Shown one piece after another: positions 1 through 8,106 of a stretch of 64,000 nucleotides of DNA. The position numbers and the translations under genes are program-made. The notes below the pieces were generated by a model. The model searched no databases. It saw nothing but the letters and a program-made list of their open reading frames with translations, and was not told where the DNA came from. Numbering within the stretch: position 1 is the stretch's first letter; every line of letters starts with the position of its first letter. The stretch spans positions 1,178,001-1,242,000 of the forward strand of contig OZ007004.1 in NCBI GenBank assembly GCA_963931105.1, written 5' to 3'. The stretch is from UMGS1590 sp900552455 (GTDB lineage Bacteria; Bacillota; Peptococcia; Peptococcales; Peptococcaceae).

Positions 1-262
1 GCGAAAAATTTTTCAAAAGAGCGCCGGCGCCGGCATTCCGTCCGGAGTGGACAGCTCCCCTTTTTGTAAAACCTTGTTGCACGCGCAACAATGCTGCTTA
101 ACATCCCGCTCTGTCGGTGCAGCGCCGCGATGCGCCTGCCTGCGCATTGGTGGAGGCTTGCAAAAATATGAAGAAATGCGAAAAACATAATGCAATCTCG
201 ACGAAAATTCGGTATACTAGTAGATAGGCTAGAAAAAAACAGGGAGGTGACTTTCCTTCATT
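1..262. other. Intergenic left edge, no gene seen
   Basis: No credible gene was found here. A 60-codon minus-strand reading frame exists but has no ribosome binding site and no recognisable features. A TATACT hexamer at 213-218 could be the -10 box for the following DegV gene; no good -35 box sits at the right distance. Confidence 0.5.
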
Positions 263-1120
263 ATGATAGAGATCATTGCAGACAGCACCTGTGATATGAC
301 GCAGGAAGAATTAGAACGTTATCATGTGCATCTTTTGCCGCTGCATATTCTGCTCGGTGACGACGAATATCGTGACGGTCCCGGTTTCGACATGCAGAAA
401 ATGTACGCCTGGGCAGACGCCCACCAGTCGACGCCGAAAACCTCAGCGCCATCCCTCGAGGATATGATCGCGCTGCTTGAGCCGATCCTTGCGCGTGGTG
501 GTGAGGTCATCGGTCTGCCGATCGCAGCGCCGCTCTCTTCGTCGGGAAATGTGATGCGCGTCGCTGCCGAAAGTCTCGGCGCTGCTGATCGCGTCCACGT
601 TGTCGACACCAAAACCCTTTCCTACGGCATCGGCATCATGGCTATGAAAGCATCGGAAATGGCCGACGCCGGCGCGAGCGTGGACGAGATCATTGCGACG
701 CTTGAAAGCATGGCTGAGCGCGTACACGTCAGCTTTGTTGTCGACACGCTCACCTACCTTTATCGCGGCGGTCGCTGCAGCGGCGTTGCTGCGCTCGCCG
801 GCAATGTGCTGCGCATCCATCCGCGCATCGCTGTCACCGACGACGGCAGTCTGGCGCCGGATCACAAATACCGCGGCAAGCTGCACCATGTCATCGATGC
901 GTACATGGATGACATCATGCCACATCTGGAAACCGCCGATCCTGAATACGTCGCCATCGTTTATTCCGCCGGTCTTGATCAGAAGATCCTCGATGGCGTG
1001 CGTCAGCGCGTCGAGGAGATGCATCGCTTCAAAAAGATCATCGTCGGCCAGGCTGGCGGTGTCATCACCAGCCACTGTGGCCCGGGCACATTCGGCATGG
1101 GCTATTTTGACGCCAAATGA
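263..1120 (+). CDS. DegV family fatty-acid-binding protein
   Basis: DegV-fold protein of 285 residues, the normal family length. The N-terminus reads IIADSTCDM, the typical DegV opening, and the middle carries LSSSGNV and the conserved YRGGRCSG stretch. Family members bind a fatty acid, and some (FakB) present it to the FakA kinase for phospholipid synthesis; no fakA is present here, so a FakB role is only possible. The start has a GGAGGTGA ribosome binding site about 12 bases upstream. It stands alone, closed by a terminator just after the stop codon. Confidence 0.9.
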   Translation: MIEIIADSTCDMTQEELERYHVHLLPLHILLGDDEYRDGPGFDMQKMYAWADAHQSTPKTSAPSLEDMIALLEPILARGGEVIGLPIAAPLSSSGNVMRVAAESLGAADRVHVVDTKTLSYGIGIMAMKASEMADAGASVDEIIATLESMAERVHVSFVVDTLTYLYRGGRCSGVAALAGNVLRIHPRIAVTDDGSLAPDHKYRGKLHHVIDAYMDDIMPHLETADPEYVAIVYSAGLDQKILDGVRQRVEEMHRFKKIIVGQAGGVITSHCGPGTFGMGYFDAK

Positions 1121-1125
1121 AAAGC

Positions 1126-1158
1126 AAACGTCTGAGCAGGAGCGCTCAGGCGTTTTTG
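1126..1158 (+). terminator. Terminator after degV
   Basis: Imperfect hairpin with CTGAGC (1132-1137) pairing GCTCAG (1144-1149), extended by AAACG and CGTTT, and followed by a T-rich tail. It begins five bases after the DegV stop codon. Confidence 0.8.
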
Positions 1159-1159
1159 T

Positions 1160-1188
1160 TTGCATAGCGCCGCGCGCTATCTTATAAT
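1160..1188 (+). promoter_or_regulatory. Promoter for the reductase/aldehyde dehydrogenase pair
   Basis: TTGCAT at 1160-1165 and TATAAT at 1183-1188 with a 17-base spacer. It lies right behind the DegV terminator and 37 bases before the next start codon, so it probably drives the two following genes. Confidence 0.7.
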
Positions 1189-1224
1189 AATAGCTAGAAC
1201 ATTTAATGAAAGAAGGCGTTCTTC

Positions 1225-2148
1225 ATGAAATATGTCGTATTTGGCGCCGGTGGTACTGGCGGTATTCTCGGTGGCCAGCTCGCAAAGGGCGGCCAGGATG
1301 TGACGCTGATCGCTCGCGGCGCACATCTCGCAGCCATCCAGGAACAGAGCGGCCTGTTCATCGATCGTGTCTGGAATGGAACGAGCGAGACCATTCCGGT
1401 GAAAGCCTGCACCGCTGAGGAATATCAGGATACACCGGACGTTGTCCTCGTCTGCGTCAAAGGTTATTCGCTGGACAGCGTTGTGGCGTTTATCCAGCGC
1501 GTCGCCGGTCCGGAAACTGTTGTGCTGCCGATCCTCAATATCTACGGCACCGGCGGAAAAATGCAGGAGATGCTGCCGGATGTCGATGTGCTCGACGGCT
1601 GCACCTATCTGTACGCCGAGATCCAAAAGCCTGGCACCATTCTCCAGAGCGGTCCGTACTGCCGCATCGTTTTTGGTCCGCGCGATCACAATCTGGACGA
1701 TCTGCGCTATCAGCAGATCAAGCGCGACTTTGACGCCAGCGGCATCGTCGGCGAGCTCACTGCGCACATTCAGCGCGACGCCCTGCAGAAATTCTCCTAC
1801 GTTTCGCCAGTCGGCGCCACCGGCCTCTACTACAACGCCGTCGCTGCCGATATGCAGAAGGACGGCGAAGCGCGCGACTGCTTCATCGCCATGGTTCGCG
1901 AGATCAGCGCGCTTGCCGACGCCATGGGCTGCCCGTTTGACCACGATGTTGTGCCCGATGACCTCGCCATTCTCGACGGCATCGCGCCAACGGCGACAAC
2001 GTCCATGCAGCGCGATATCGCCGACGGCCACGCTTCTGAGATCGACGGGCTGATTTACGAAGTCGTTCGTCTCGGCGAAAAATATGGCGTCGCCGTGCCA
2101 ACGTACACCAAAGTAGCAGAAGAAATGAAAAAACGCGGTCTCGTCTGA
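1225..2148 (+). CDS. Ketopantoate reductase (PanE/ApbA) family protein
   Basis: 307-residue NADPH-dependent reductase of the 2-dehydropantoate 2-reductase family. An N-terminal Rossmann fold is visible as VVFGAGGTGGILGGQL, followed by the NADP-contacting IARG. The C-terminal half fits the all-helical ApbA_C domain. True PanE makes pantoate for coenzyme A, but the family also contains paralogues of other function. No panB or panC is nearby, and the next gene is an aldehyde dehydrogenase 27 bases downstream, so a different 2-keto acid substrate is equally possible. Start supported by GAAAGAAGG upstream. Confidence 0.85.
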   Translation: MKYVVFGAGGTGGILGGQLAKGGQDVTLIARGAHLAAIQEQSGLFIDRVWNGTSETIPVKACTAEEYQDTPDVVLVCVKGYSLDSVVAFIQRVAGPETVVLPILNIYGTGGKMQEMLPDVDVLDGCTYLYAEIQKPGTILQSGPYCRIVFGPRDHNLDDLRYQQIKRDFDASGIVGELTAHIQRDALQKFSYVSPVGATGLYYNAVAADMQKDGEARDCFIAMVREISALADAMGCPFDHDVVPDDLAILDGIAPTATTSMQRDIADGHASEIDGLIYEVVRLGEKYGVAVPTYTKVAEEMKKRGLV

Positions 2149-2175
2149 CCGCATTCGACAGAGAGGAGGCGCACC

Positions 2176-3555
2176 ATGACCCCAGAAGAGATCAATGCCC
2201 TAGTTGCCAATCAGCGCGCCTATTTTAACAGCGGCGCAACCCTCGATGTGGAAGGCCGGCTGCGCGCGCTGCGCACCCTGCGTGCCGCCATCGTTACCTA
2301 CGAAGATGTGATCGCCGCTGCGCTCGAGCGCGATCTCGGCAAGAGCGCCACAGAAAGCGCCATGACCGAAACCGGCATGGTCAAGAGCGCGCTGAACCAC
2401 ATGCTGCGGCACACCGCCCGTTACGCGCGCACCAAACACGTGCGCACGCCGCTGGCGCAGATGCCCGCCCGGAGCATGCGCAAACCGTCGCCATTCGGCG
2501 TCGTGCTCGTCATGAGTCCGTGGAATTATCCGTTCCTGTTGACGATGGAACCGCTCATCGAAGCCATCGCCGCCGGCAACACCGTCGTCCTCAAGCCGAG
2601 CGCCTACGCGCCAAACACCAGCGCGCTGCTCGAAAAGCTCATGAACCAGTATTTCGATCCGCGTCTCGTCAGCGTCGTCACCGGCGGCCGCGAGGAAAAT
2701 CAGGCGCTGCTCGATGCGGCGTTTGACCATATTTTCTTCACCGGCAGTCAGCACGTCGGCAAGGAAGTCATGCGCAAAGCCGCCAGCCATCTCACACCTG
2801 TGACCCTCGAGCTTGGCGGCAAAAGTCCGTGTATCGTTGAGCGCAGCGCCAACATTCCCCTCGCTGCTCGCCGTATCGTTTTCGGGAAATTCCTCAACTG
2901 CGGCCAGACCTGCGTGGCGCCGGATTATATTTACTGCGACGCCGCCGTCTACGACGATCTCATGCGCGCACTTGTCGCCGAGATCCGCACCCAGTTTGGC
3001 GATGCGTCGCTGGAAAATCCAAACTACGGCCACATCGTCAACCGCAAGCATTTCGACCGACTCTGTGGACTCATCGATCCGGAAAAGATCGCCTACGGCG
3101 GTAGGACCGCGCCGGAAAATCTGCAGATCGAGCCGACCATTTTGCGCGATGTAGAATGGGGCGACGCCATCATGCAGGAAGAGATCTTTGGACCGATCCT
3201 GCCGGTTCGCCGCTACGAAAATTTCGGCGACGCCATCGACCAGCTCAACGATATGCCGCGGCCCCTCGCCCTTTACATTTTCACCGAGGATAAGGCCATC
3301 GCGCGTCAGGTGATGACCCGTCTGCAGTTCGGTGGCGGCTGCGTCAACGACACCATCATCCATCTCGCGTCCAATAATCTGCCGTTCGGCGGCGTCGGCG
3401 CCAGCGGCATGGGCGCGTACCATGGCGAGGCCGGATTCCGCACCTTTTCCCATGAGAAGAGCATTGTTGATAAGGTCACCTGGTTCGACCTGCCGGTGCG
3501 CTATCAACCGTATAATAAATGGAAAGACCGCATGATTCGCTTGTTCATGCGATAA
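2176..3555 (+). CDS. Aldehyde dehydrogenase, class 3 type
   Basis: 459-residue NAD(P)-dependent aldehyde dehydrogenase; the length and the short N-terminus fit the ALDH3-like branch. Motifs seen: MSPWNYPF, the cofactor-site stretch FTGSQHVGK, the catalytic glutamate in LELGGKSP, and the catalytic cysteine in NCGQTCVAPDY. The C-terminus is basic and amphipathic (KWKDRMIRLFMR), as in members that touch membranes. GAGAGGAGG lies just before the start. It probably shares a transcript with the upstream reductase, so the pair may act on related carbonyl compounds; the substrate cannot be read from sequence. Confidence 0.92.
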   Translation: MTPEEINALVANQRAYFNSGATLDVEGRLRALRTLRAAIVTYEDVIAAALERDLGKSATESAMTETGMVKSALNHMLRHTARYARTKHVRTPLAQMPARSMRKPSPFGVVLVMSPWNYPFLLTMEPLIEAIAAGNTVVLKPSAYAPNTSALLEKLMNQYFDPRLVSVVTGGREENQALLDAAFDHIFFTGSQHVGKEVMRKAASHLTPVTLELGGKSPCIVERSANIPLAARRIVFGKFLNCGQTCVAPDYIYCDAAVYDDLMRALVAEIRTQFGDASLENPNYGHIVNRKHFDRLCGLIDPEKIAYGGRTAPENLQIEPTILRDVEWGDAIMQEEIFGPILPVRRYENFGDAIDQLNDMPRPLALYIFTEDKAIARQVMTRLQFGGGCVNDTIIHLASNNLPFGGVGASGMGAYHGEAGFRTFSHEKSIVDKVTWFDLPVRYQPYNKWKDRMIRLFMR

Positions 3556-3558
3556 ATG

Positions 3559-3594
3559 AAAAAATCGGCTGTCGTTGATGACAGTCGATTTTTT
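3559..3594. terminator. Bidirectional terminator between convergent genes
   Basis: Hairpin with CTGTC and GACAG inner arms (3569-3573, 3580-3584), flanked by A and T runs on both sides, so it can work in both directions. It separates the aldehyde dehydrogenase from the convergent AraC gene. Confidence 0.85.
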
Positions 3595-3595
3595 A

Positions 3596-4585
3596 TTAAG
3601 AATGCTTTTGTTTGCGCAGATCTTTGGGCAATATTCCGGTGGCAGCTTTAAACGCCTGGGTGAATTTGCTTTGTGTTGTGTAGCCGACCTGGGCGGCAAT
3701 GTCGGCGATGCTATCGTCGCTTTCGCGAAGCAGTGTGGCAGCGGTGCGCATACGGACGGATTTCATGTAGCTGGCGATGGGTTGGCCGTAGACGGCTTTG
3801 AATACGCGCTTCAGTGTCGTGCTGTTAATGGGATAACGGCTGGTGAGCATGTCGATGGTGATGCGCTGGTCAAGATGGCGCAAAAGTTCGTCGTGGATCT
3901 CGCGTACAAGTTCCGTTTGCTGGGCAGGAAATTGAGGATGGCTGTTTTCCAGAGGCGCGTAGTCTGCGAGGAAGAGCAGCAGCTCTTGCAGCTTGAGCTG
4001 GAGATAGACACTGCGCAGCTTTTCCGGAGCTTCGCAGAGTGGGGTGAAGATGCGGTCGAGGCTGGAGCAGGCCGGAATAGTGACGAGCTGATTGGCATAT
4101 TTCCTGCGCAGACTGCCAGCGTCGAGCGCTGCTTCCAGAAGGAGCGGCGGGATTGCCAGACTGAAGCGGTCGAAATCGATGCCGATAGACAGCCCGCTGC
4201 AATAACCGAGCGGGAAGAGCATACTTGAATCGGCACAACGGTCACGGCTGTGGAGTGTGAGGTCGCCGTGGCCAAGATAGAGCGCGGTGCCATCGTCGAG
4301 ATTCCAGCCGACGCGCCCCTGGATACAGTAGAAAATTTCCAGCACGTTTGCGAGAGGGACGTGCTGAAAATGAGCGGATTCGGCGAGAAAGCAGAGATAA
4401 GATGCTTCGATACCGGGGAAGACTGCAATATTTTTGATGCATCCTTTGCCTGAAGTATGGGCACTGATCTGTTCAAACAAAAACGGTGCCTGGGCATGCA
4501 CCGTTTGCTGGTGCGTCTGCACACAGACACCGTCTGGAATGTTTGGCAGAACGCGGGCGATGGTCTCGTGAGAGGAGAGAATCAT
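3596..4585 (-). CDS. AraC-family transcriptional regulator
   Basis: 329-residue regulator. The C-terminal 100 residues contain the two helix-turn-helix motifs of the AraC/XylS family (ITIDMLTSRYPINSTTLKRVFKAVYGQPIASYMKSVR split over the first motif; SIADIAAQVGYTTQSKFTQAFK in the second). The N-terminal 200 residues look like a cupin-type sensor but carry no ligand signature that I can read. It begins 17 bases after the ArsR gene on the same strand, so both are likely co-transcribed. Targets are unknown; the divergent or neighbouring metal and redox genes are candidates. Confidence 0.85.
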   Translation of the reverse strand: MILSSHETIARVLPNIPDGVCVQTHQQTVHAQAPFLFEQISAHTSGKGCIKNIAVFPGIEASYLCFLAESAHFQHVPLANVLEIFYCIQGRVGWNLDDGTALYLGHGDLTLHSRDRCADSSMLFPLGYCSGLSIGIDFDRFSLAIPPLLLEAALDAGSLRRKYANQLVTIPACSSLDRIFTPLCEAPEKLRSVYLQLKLQELLLFLADYAPLENSHPQFPAQQTELVREIHDELLRHLDQRITIDMLTSRYPINSTTLKRVFKAVYGQPIASYMKSVRMRTAATLLRESDDSIADIAAQVGYTTQSKFTQAFKAATGILPKDLRKQKHS

Positions 4586-4602
4586 AGCGCGCTCCTTTCA
4601 TT

Positions 4603-4971
4603 TTAGCGCTGCTCAGAAGGACAGGTGATCTCCACCATTTGCTCGATCATGTGGTGCAGAAGTTGAGCGCGCGCGTTGTCGGCGGCACGGTAGTAGACTT
4701 CTTTTCCTTCGCGGCGGCTGGTGATGAGCTGGGCGTTCTTGAGCTGCCTGAGATGGTGGCTCACTGCCGGGCTCGACATACCTACGATGGCAGAAAGATT
4801 GATGACGCATTCTTCACAGTGGCAGAGCAACCAGAAGATGCGGATGCGGTTGCCATCACCGAGCTGTTTGAAAATATCGGCCACCGTTTGAAAATCGTTC
4901 ACATTTGGCATACGCTCGAGCACGTAGCCGGGAAACTGTCCGTGGTCATGGGGCAGATTGAGATGGGACAT
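4603..4971 (-). CDS. ArsR/SmtB-family metal-responsive repressor
   Basis: 122-residue winged-helix repressor. The N-terminal tail is metal-ligand rich (HLNLPHDHG), and the alpha-3 region carries LCHCEECVIN, matching the position where CadC/ArsR-type sensors hold soft-metal cysteines. The recognition helix is SSPAVSHHLRQLKNAQLI. Metal binding normally releases such repressors from DNA. The HMA protein and P-type ATPase at 8.1-10.3 kb each have an inverted repeat of ArsR-operator type upstream, so this protein is a sensible candidate for their regulator, although it is 3 kb away. The start follows AGGAGG. Confidence 0.88.
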   Translation of the reverse strand: MSHLNLPHDHGQFPGYVLERMPNVNDFQTVADIFKQLGDGNRIRIFWLLCHCEECVINLSAIVGMSSPAVSHHLRQLKNAQLITSRREGKEVYYRAADNARAQLLHHMIEQMVEITCPSEQR

Positions 4972-5043
4972 GAGGCATTCCTCCTATTGGCATTTATTCT
5001 ACCATATCCCAGCTCAATGGAAAAGTGCTCATTCAGACAGAAA

Positions 5044-5084
5044 ACACGGTGCGTGCTCTTGCGTGGATGAGGACGCAACCGTGT
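5044..5084 (-). terminator. Terminator after the minus-strand CGGC gene
   Basis: On the minus strand ACACGGTTGCG pairs with CGCACCGTGT and is followed by TTTTC. It lies nine bases after the CGGC-domain gene and isolates it from the ArsR gene. Confidence 0.65.
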
Positions 5085-5092
5085 GTGTTCCG

Positions 5093-5443
5093 TTATTTTT
5101 CCGGCGCTGCTTCGTGGGTGTAGTCGATGATGCGAATGCTGTCACCGACCTCTTTACGCACGAGTTCCTGCATGCGTTTGGCGAAAGGGCAAGGGTAGCC
5201 AATTGGCGTGCCGCGGGTGATACAGGATGCAAAAGCGATGGTATCGGCTCCCTGGGCGACAAGCAAACGGGCACGCAGCACGGCTTTCTTGCCAGGGCAG
5301 CCGCCACAGTCAACGAATCCGGAGATTTCAATATCTTCGTTGACATCGGCGAACGCATCCTTGTGAGCGAGTACCGTGCGAAAATCACGTCCACTTGTAC
5401 AATAGTCGCGGGTTTGCATGCAGCGAATAATTCCAACTTTCAT
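5093..5443 (-). CDS. CGGC-domain protein (first copy)
   Basis: 116-residue protein of the CGGC domain family (VDCGGCPGKKAVLRA near residue 49). Four cysteine-bearing motifs are visible: IIRCMQTRDYC, CGGCPG, FASCI and YPCPFA. The family is predicted to bind metal or an Fe-S cofactor; no reaction is established that I can name. I start at the MKVGII methionine because AGGAGG sits seven bases before it; an ATG two codons earlier is too close to that site. A clear paralogue of 112 residues lies at 10461-10799, beyond the P-type ATPase, so the two copies bracket the sirtuin and metal genes. Confidence 0.85.
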   Translation of the reverse strand: MKVGIIRCMQTRDYCTSGRDFRTVLAHKDAFADVNEDIEISGFVDCGGCPGKKAVLRARLLVAQGADTIAFASCITRGTPIGYPCPFAKRMQELVRKEVGDSIRIIDYTHEAAPEK

Positions 5444-5556
5444 ATCCATTCCTCCTCTGAAAAGACAGCCAGCCGGAAATCCGTGCTGGCTTTTGTGTAA
5501 GGTAATGACTTGCTGCATTCAGTATAGCGGTAAACACAGCCCGCAGTATCGCCCGA

Positions 5557-6003
5557 TCAGAAATGATTTTGTTCCATTTGGAAACTTTTTTCGCGATAGC
5601 GGTCGAGCACTTCCTGCAGGGTGATGCATGCCATTTCTTCCTCGGCACGCTGCTGCACCTGATCATAGCAATCGCGCAGCGCCAGTTGGATGTTGACTCC
5701 CATGCCGCAGTCCGGATTGGTATGGGTATCCTGGTGCAGCAGCGGTTTGTTACCCTCAATGGCGCGGTAGCAATCGAACAGACTGATCGCGACCGGCGGA
5801 CGCGTAAGCGCCGGTCGAGCGTGACCACGTACGCTCGTGAGCAGCCCACCTTTGCGCAACAGACTCATAAGCTGGCGCACGTAGCTGGCGTTGGTGGCGA
5901 TACTTTTGGCGATGGCATCGCTGGTTAGTGGCTGGGTGTCATCGGAGAGGGCGATAAAGCAGAGAATGTGCACAGCGTCGCTGAGCTTGGTGGGATATTT
6001 CAT
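5557..6003 (-). CDS. Rrf2-family transcriptional regulator
   Basis: 148-residue Rrf2 regulator, YwnA-like in its layout. The N-terminal winged helix starts KYPTKLSDAVHILCFIAL and has the recognition segment NASYVRQLMSLLRKGGLL. The three-cysteine Fe-S ligand spacing of IscR is absent: single cysteines are scattered (LFDC, NPDCGMG, RDCYDQ), so any sensing is probably by thiols or another ligand. It is divergent from the sirtuin pair, and two copies of ATGTT-N11-AACAACA in the shared intergenic region make it the likely repressor of both. AAAGGAGG precedes the chosen start; an in-frame upstream methionine lies in the promoter region and was rejected. Confidence 0.88.
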   Translation of the reverse strand: MKYPTKLSDAVHILCFIALSDDTQPLTSDAIAKSIATNASYVRQLMSLLRKGGLLTSVRGHARPALTRPPVAISLFDCYRAIEGNKPLLHQDTHTNPDCGMGVNIQLALRDCYDQVQQRAEEEMACITLQEVLDRYREKSFQMEQNHF

Positions 6004-6026
6004 AGCAAGCCTCCTTTTTAACTCTG

Positions 6027-6105
6027 ATGTTAATTTTATTATAACAACATATTGACAGAATGGCAAGAGGGATGATAGGATGATGTTGAAATAAAAATAA
6101 CAACA
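6027..6105. promoter_or_regulatory. Paired Rrf2-type operator boxes
   Basis: Two copies of ATGTT-N11-AACAACA at 6027-6049 and 6083-6105, start to start 56 bases apart. The first overlaps the regulator's own upstream region, the second sits directly after the sirtuin -10 box. Their exact repetition around a promoter between a regulator and a divergent operon is the classic autoregulation plan; the assignment to Rrf2 is inference. Confidence 0.6.
6052..6081 (+). promoter_or_regulatory. Promoter of the sirtuin pair
   Basis: Consensus TTGACA at 6052-6057 and TAGGAT at 6076-6081, 18-base spacer. It lies between the two repeated boxes, so a protein bound at both could lock it shut. Confidence 0.65.
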
Positions 6106-6123
6106 AGAAAGGGACGATCATCC

Positions 6124-7104
6124 ATGAGTTTCTATGAAGAGCTGGTCATTGAGACGCAGCGCAGAAATTATTCGAGATATTACAGCGTTTATGCCCGCGG
6201 CGGCACGCCGTTTCAGCTCACCGATAAACCATCGCTGCCTTACGAAGAACAGATCGCAGCGTTTGCCCGCGAGGTGGCGTCAGCGGATGCGGTTCTCGTC
6301 GGTGGCGCGTCGGGACTTTCGGCGGCAGGCGGCGGAGATTTTTACTACGCAGATACCGCCTCGTTTCGCGCGCATTTCGGCAAGTTCGCTGAGAAATATC
6401 ATTTCGTCGGCGCGTTCAACGGCATGCGCGCACCATTTCAGAGCCGCGCGGAGTTTTGGGGATATCTTGCGACATTTTTACACACCACGCAGACAGCGCC
6501 GCTGCGCGCACCGTACAAGGATCTCGATGCGATCCTGGCGGGAAAAGATTTCCACATCCTCACGACGAACCAGGACACGCAGTTTGTCAAGCTTTATCCG
6601 GAAAGCAAAGTCAGTGAGATCCAGGGTGACCACCGATTTTTCCAGTGCAGCCGCTGCTGCACCGATGAAACCTGGGATGCGGTTGTGCCAGTTCGCGAAA
6701 TGATCGCGTCCATGGGCGAGGGCACGGAGATCGATCCGGAATTGATCCCGCGCTGTCCGCATTGCGGCGCTGAAGCGTTTCCGTGGGTGCGCGGCTACGG
6801 GAATTTTCTTGAGGGCAGCAAGTACGAAGCAGAATATCAGAAAACGAGCGACTACATCGAAGCCCACGCCGACGAGCGGCTGCTTTTCATCGAGCTTGGC
6901 GTCGGTCGCCTGACGCCGATGTTTATCCAGGAGCCATTTTGGCAGCTCACGGCGAATCTGCCGCAGGCGCGCTACATCAGCGTCAACGACAAATACGATT
7001 ATCTGCCCCAGGGCATCGAGGACAAGGGCATGAGCATTGTCGGCGATATTGCTGCTGTGCTCAGCGATGTGCGCGCAGAAGTTGAAGGAGGTGCGCGGCG
7101 ATGA
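6124..7104 (+). CDS. SIR2-like NAD-dependent protein, class-M (SirTM) type
   Basis: 326-residue sirtuin-fold protein. The NAD loop reads GASGLSAA (residues 61-68), with the serine-containing insertion typical of class M rather than the canonical GAGIS. TTNQD (147-151) keeps the ribose/nicotinamide contact residues. The catalytic histidine of ordinary sirtuins is replaced by Gln167 in EIQGD, again the class-M pattern. A zinc ribbon is present (Cys175, Cys178, Cys211, Cys214). Class M enzymes studied elsewhere are protein ADP-ribosyltransferases that work with a macrodomain protein and a lipoylated carrier; none of those partners is adjacent. It is translationally coupled (ATGA overlap) to a second sirtuin-like gene. 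Function here is unproven. Confidence 0.85.
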   Translation: MSFYEELVIETQRRNYSRYYSVYARGGTPFQLTDKPSLPYEEQIAAFAREVASADAVLVGGASGLSAAGGGDFYYADTASFRAHFGKFAEKYHFVGAFNGMRAPFQSRAEFWGYLATFLHTTQTAPLRAPYKDLDAILAGKDFHILTTNQDTQFVKLYPESKVSEIQGDHRFFQCSRCCTDETWDAVVPVREMIASMGEGTEIDPELIPRCPHCGAEAFPWVRGYGNFLEGSKYEAEYQKTSDYIEAHADERLLFIELGVGRLTPMFIQEPFWQLTANLPQARYISVNDKYDYLPQGIEDKGMSIVGDIAAVLSDVRAEVEGGARR

Positions 7105-7949
7105 AGGCTATTTACGAACGCATCGCCGCAGAGATTCGCACGGCAGATGCGATCATCATCGGTGCGAGCAATGGGCTGTCGATCACAGAGGGCTTTCATC
7201 TTTTTGCGGACAATCTGTGGTTTCAGACAAATTTCGGCGATTTTCGCGCGCGCTATGGCTGGCGACGCATTCTCGACGGGATGTTTCATTCGTTTGCGAC
7301 GGAAGAAGAAAAATGGGGATTCTGGAGCCGACTGGCCTATCTGGCCAGCTATCAGAAACCGGTGAGTAATGTGATGCGCCAGCTGCGCGCGCTCACAGCC
7401 GACAAATCAACCTTTGTGCTGACGTCCAACGGCGAGGATCATTTTGTGCCGGCAGGATTTGCTGCAGAAAATGTGTTTGAAATGGAAGGAACGTTCACCC
7501 ATAATCGCTGTGCCCGCGGCTGCTCGGAGGATGTTTGGTCCAATCGTGAGGAAGTGCTGCGGCTGGCGGCGGCTGAGCGCGATGGGCGCGTGCCGACGGA
7601 ATTGCTGCCGCGCTGTCCGCATTGCGGTGGACCGGCGGAAGTGGATATGGCGTCGGGTCAGGACTATTTCCGCTCGCGCCGCTGGCAGGAAAAAGCGCAG
7701 GCTTTCGAGCGCTTTGTGCAGGATGCCCAGGGAAAGCGGCTGCTCGTTCTCGAACTCGGCATTGGCTGGCGCAATCAGCTGATCAAAGCGCCGTTGATGC
7801 GACTTGTGGAAGCGACGCCGAACGCGCGCTATGTCACGTTCAACAAGGGCGAGATCTATATCCCAGACGCCATCGCAGAAAAATCCATCGGCGTTGACGG
7901 CGATCTTGGCGAAGCGATCGCAGGCGTTTACGAGTGCTGGCGCGCGTAA
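7101..7949 (+). CDS. Second SIR2-like protein, divergent active site
   Basis: 282-residue paralogue of the preceding gene, starting in its stop codon (ATGA). It shares the class-M-like loop GASNGLS (21-27), the CPHC half of the zinc site (172-175) and the C-terminal ELGIGWRNQ stretch that matches ELGVGRLTP of its partner. The active site has drifted: TSNGED replaces TTNQD (108-113), and Glu129 in EMEGT occupies the catalytic His/Gln position. The first zinc cysteine pair is CARGC (137, 141), spaced three rather than two. It may be an inactive partner or a regulatory subunit for the first protein; that is inference from the coupling and the substitutions. Confidence 0.82.
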   Translation: MKAIYERIAAEIRTADAIIIGASNGLSITEGFHLFADNLWFQTNFGDFRARYGWRRILDGMFHSFATEEEKWGFWSRLAYLASYQKPVSNVMRQLRALTADKSTFVLTSNGEDHFVPAGFAAENVFEMEGTFTHNRCARGCSEDVWSNREEVLRLAAAERDGRVPTELLPRCPHCGGPAEVDMASGQDYFRSRRWQEKAQAFERFVQDAQGKRLLVLELGIGWRNQLIKAPLMRLVEATPNARYVTFNKGEIYIPDAIAEKSIGVDGDLGEAIAGVYECWRA

Positions 7950-8014
7950 GTGTCGCGGGGACAACAGTTTTCGTCGGAAAATATGCGGCGGTGAAGATTT
8001 TTGCACAAAAGCTA

Positions 8015-8043
8015 TTGACGAAGCTGGAAAAAAGGCGTATGAT
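8015..8043 (+). promoter_or_regulatory. Promoter for the HMA metallochaperone
   Basis: TTGACG at 8015-8020 and TATGAT at 8038-8043 with a 17-base spacer, close to consensus. Confidence 0.75.
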
Positions 8044-8066
8044 AGAACCATCAAATAAAAGATTGT

Positions 8067-8091
8067 TTAATCGTTAATTCGTAGCGATTGA
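8067..8091. promoter_or_regulatory. ArsR-type operator candidate (upstream of HMA gene)
   Basis: TTAATCG at 8067-8073 and CGATTGA at 8085-8091 form an inverted repeat (one mismatch) just downstream of the promoter. The same half-site recurs as CGATTAA/TTAATCG before the ATPase, so the two units are probably under one repressor. Confidence 0.55.
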
Positions 8092-8106
8092 AAGGAGTCT
8101 ATTATA

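Noticed and set aside
13..195. 60-codon minus-strand reading frame at the left edge
   Set aside because: No ribosome binding site, no homology that I recognise and unusual composition; more likely chance.
4603..4971. Arsenic-resistance operon
   Set aside because: The ArsR-type gene has no arsB, arsC or acr3 beside it; the low-molecular-weight phosphatase at 36208 has the tyrosine-phosphatase acid motif and lies far away.
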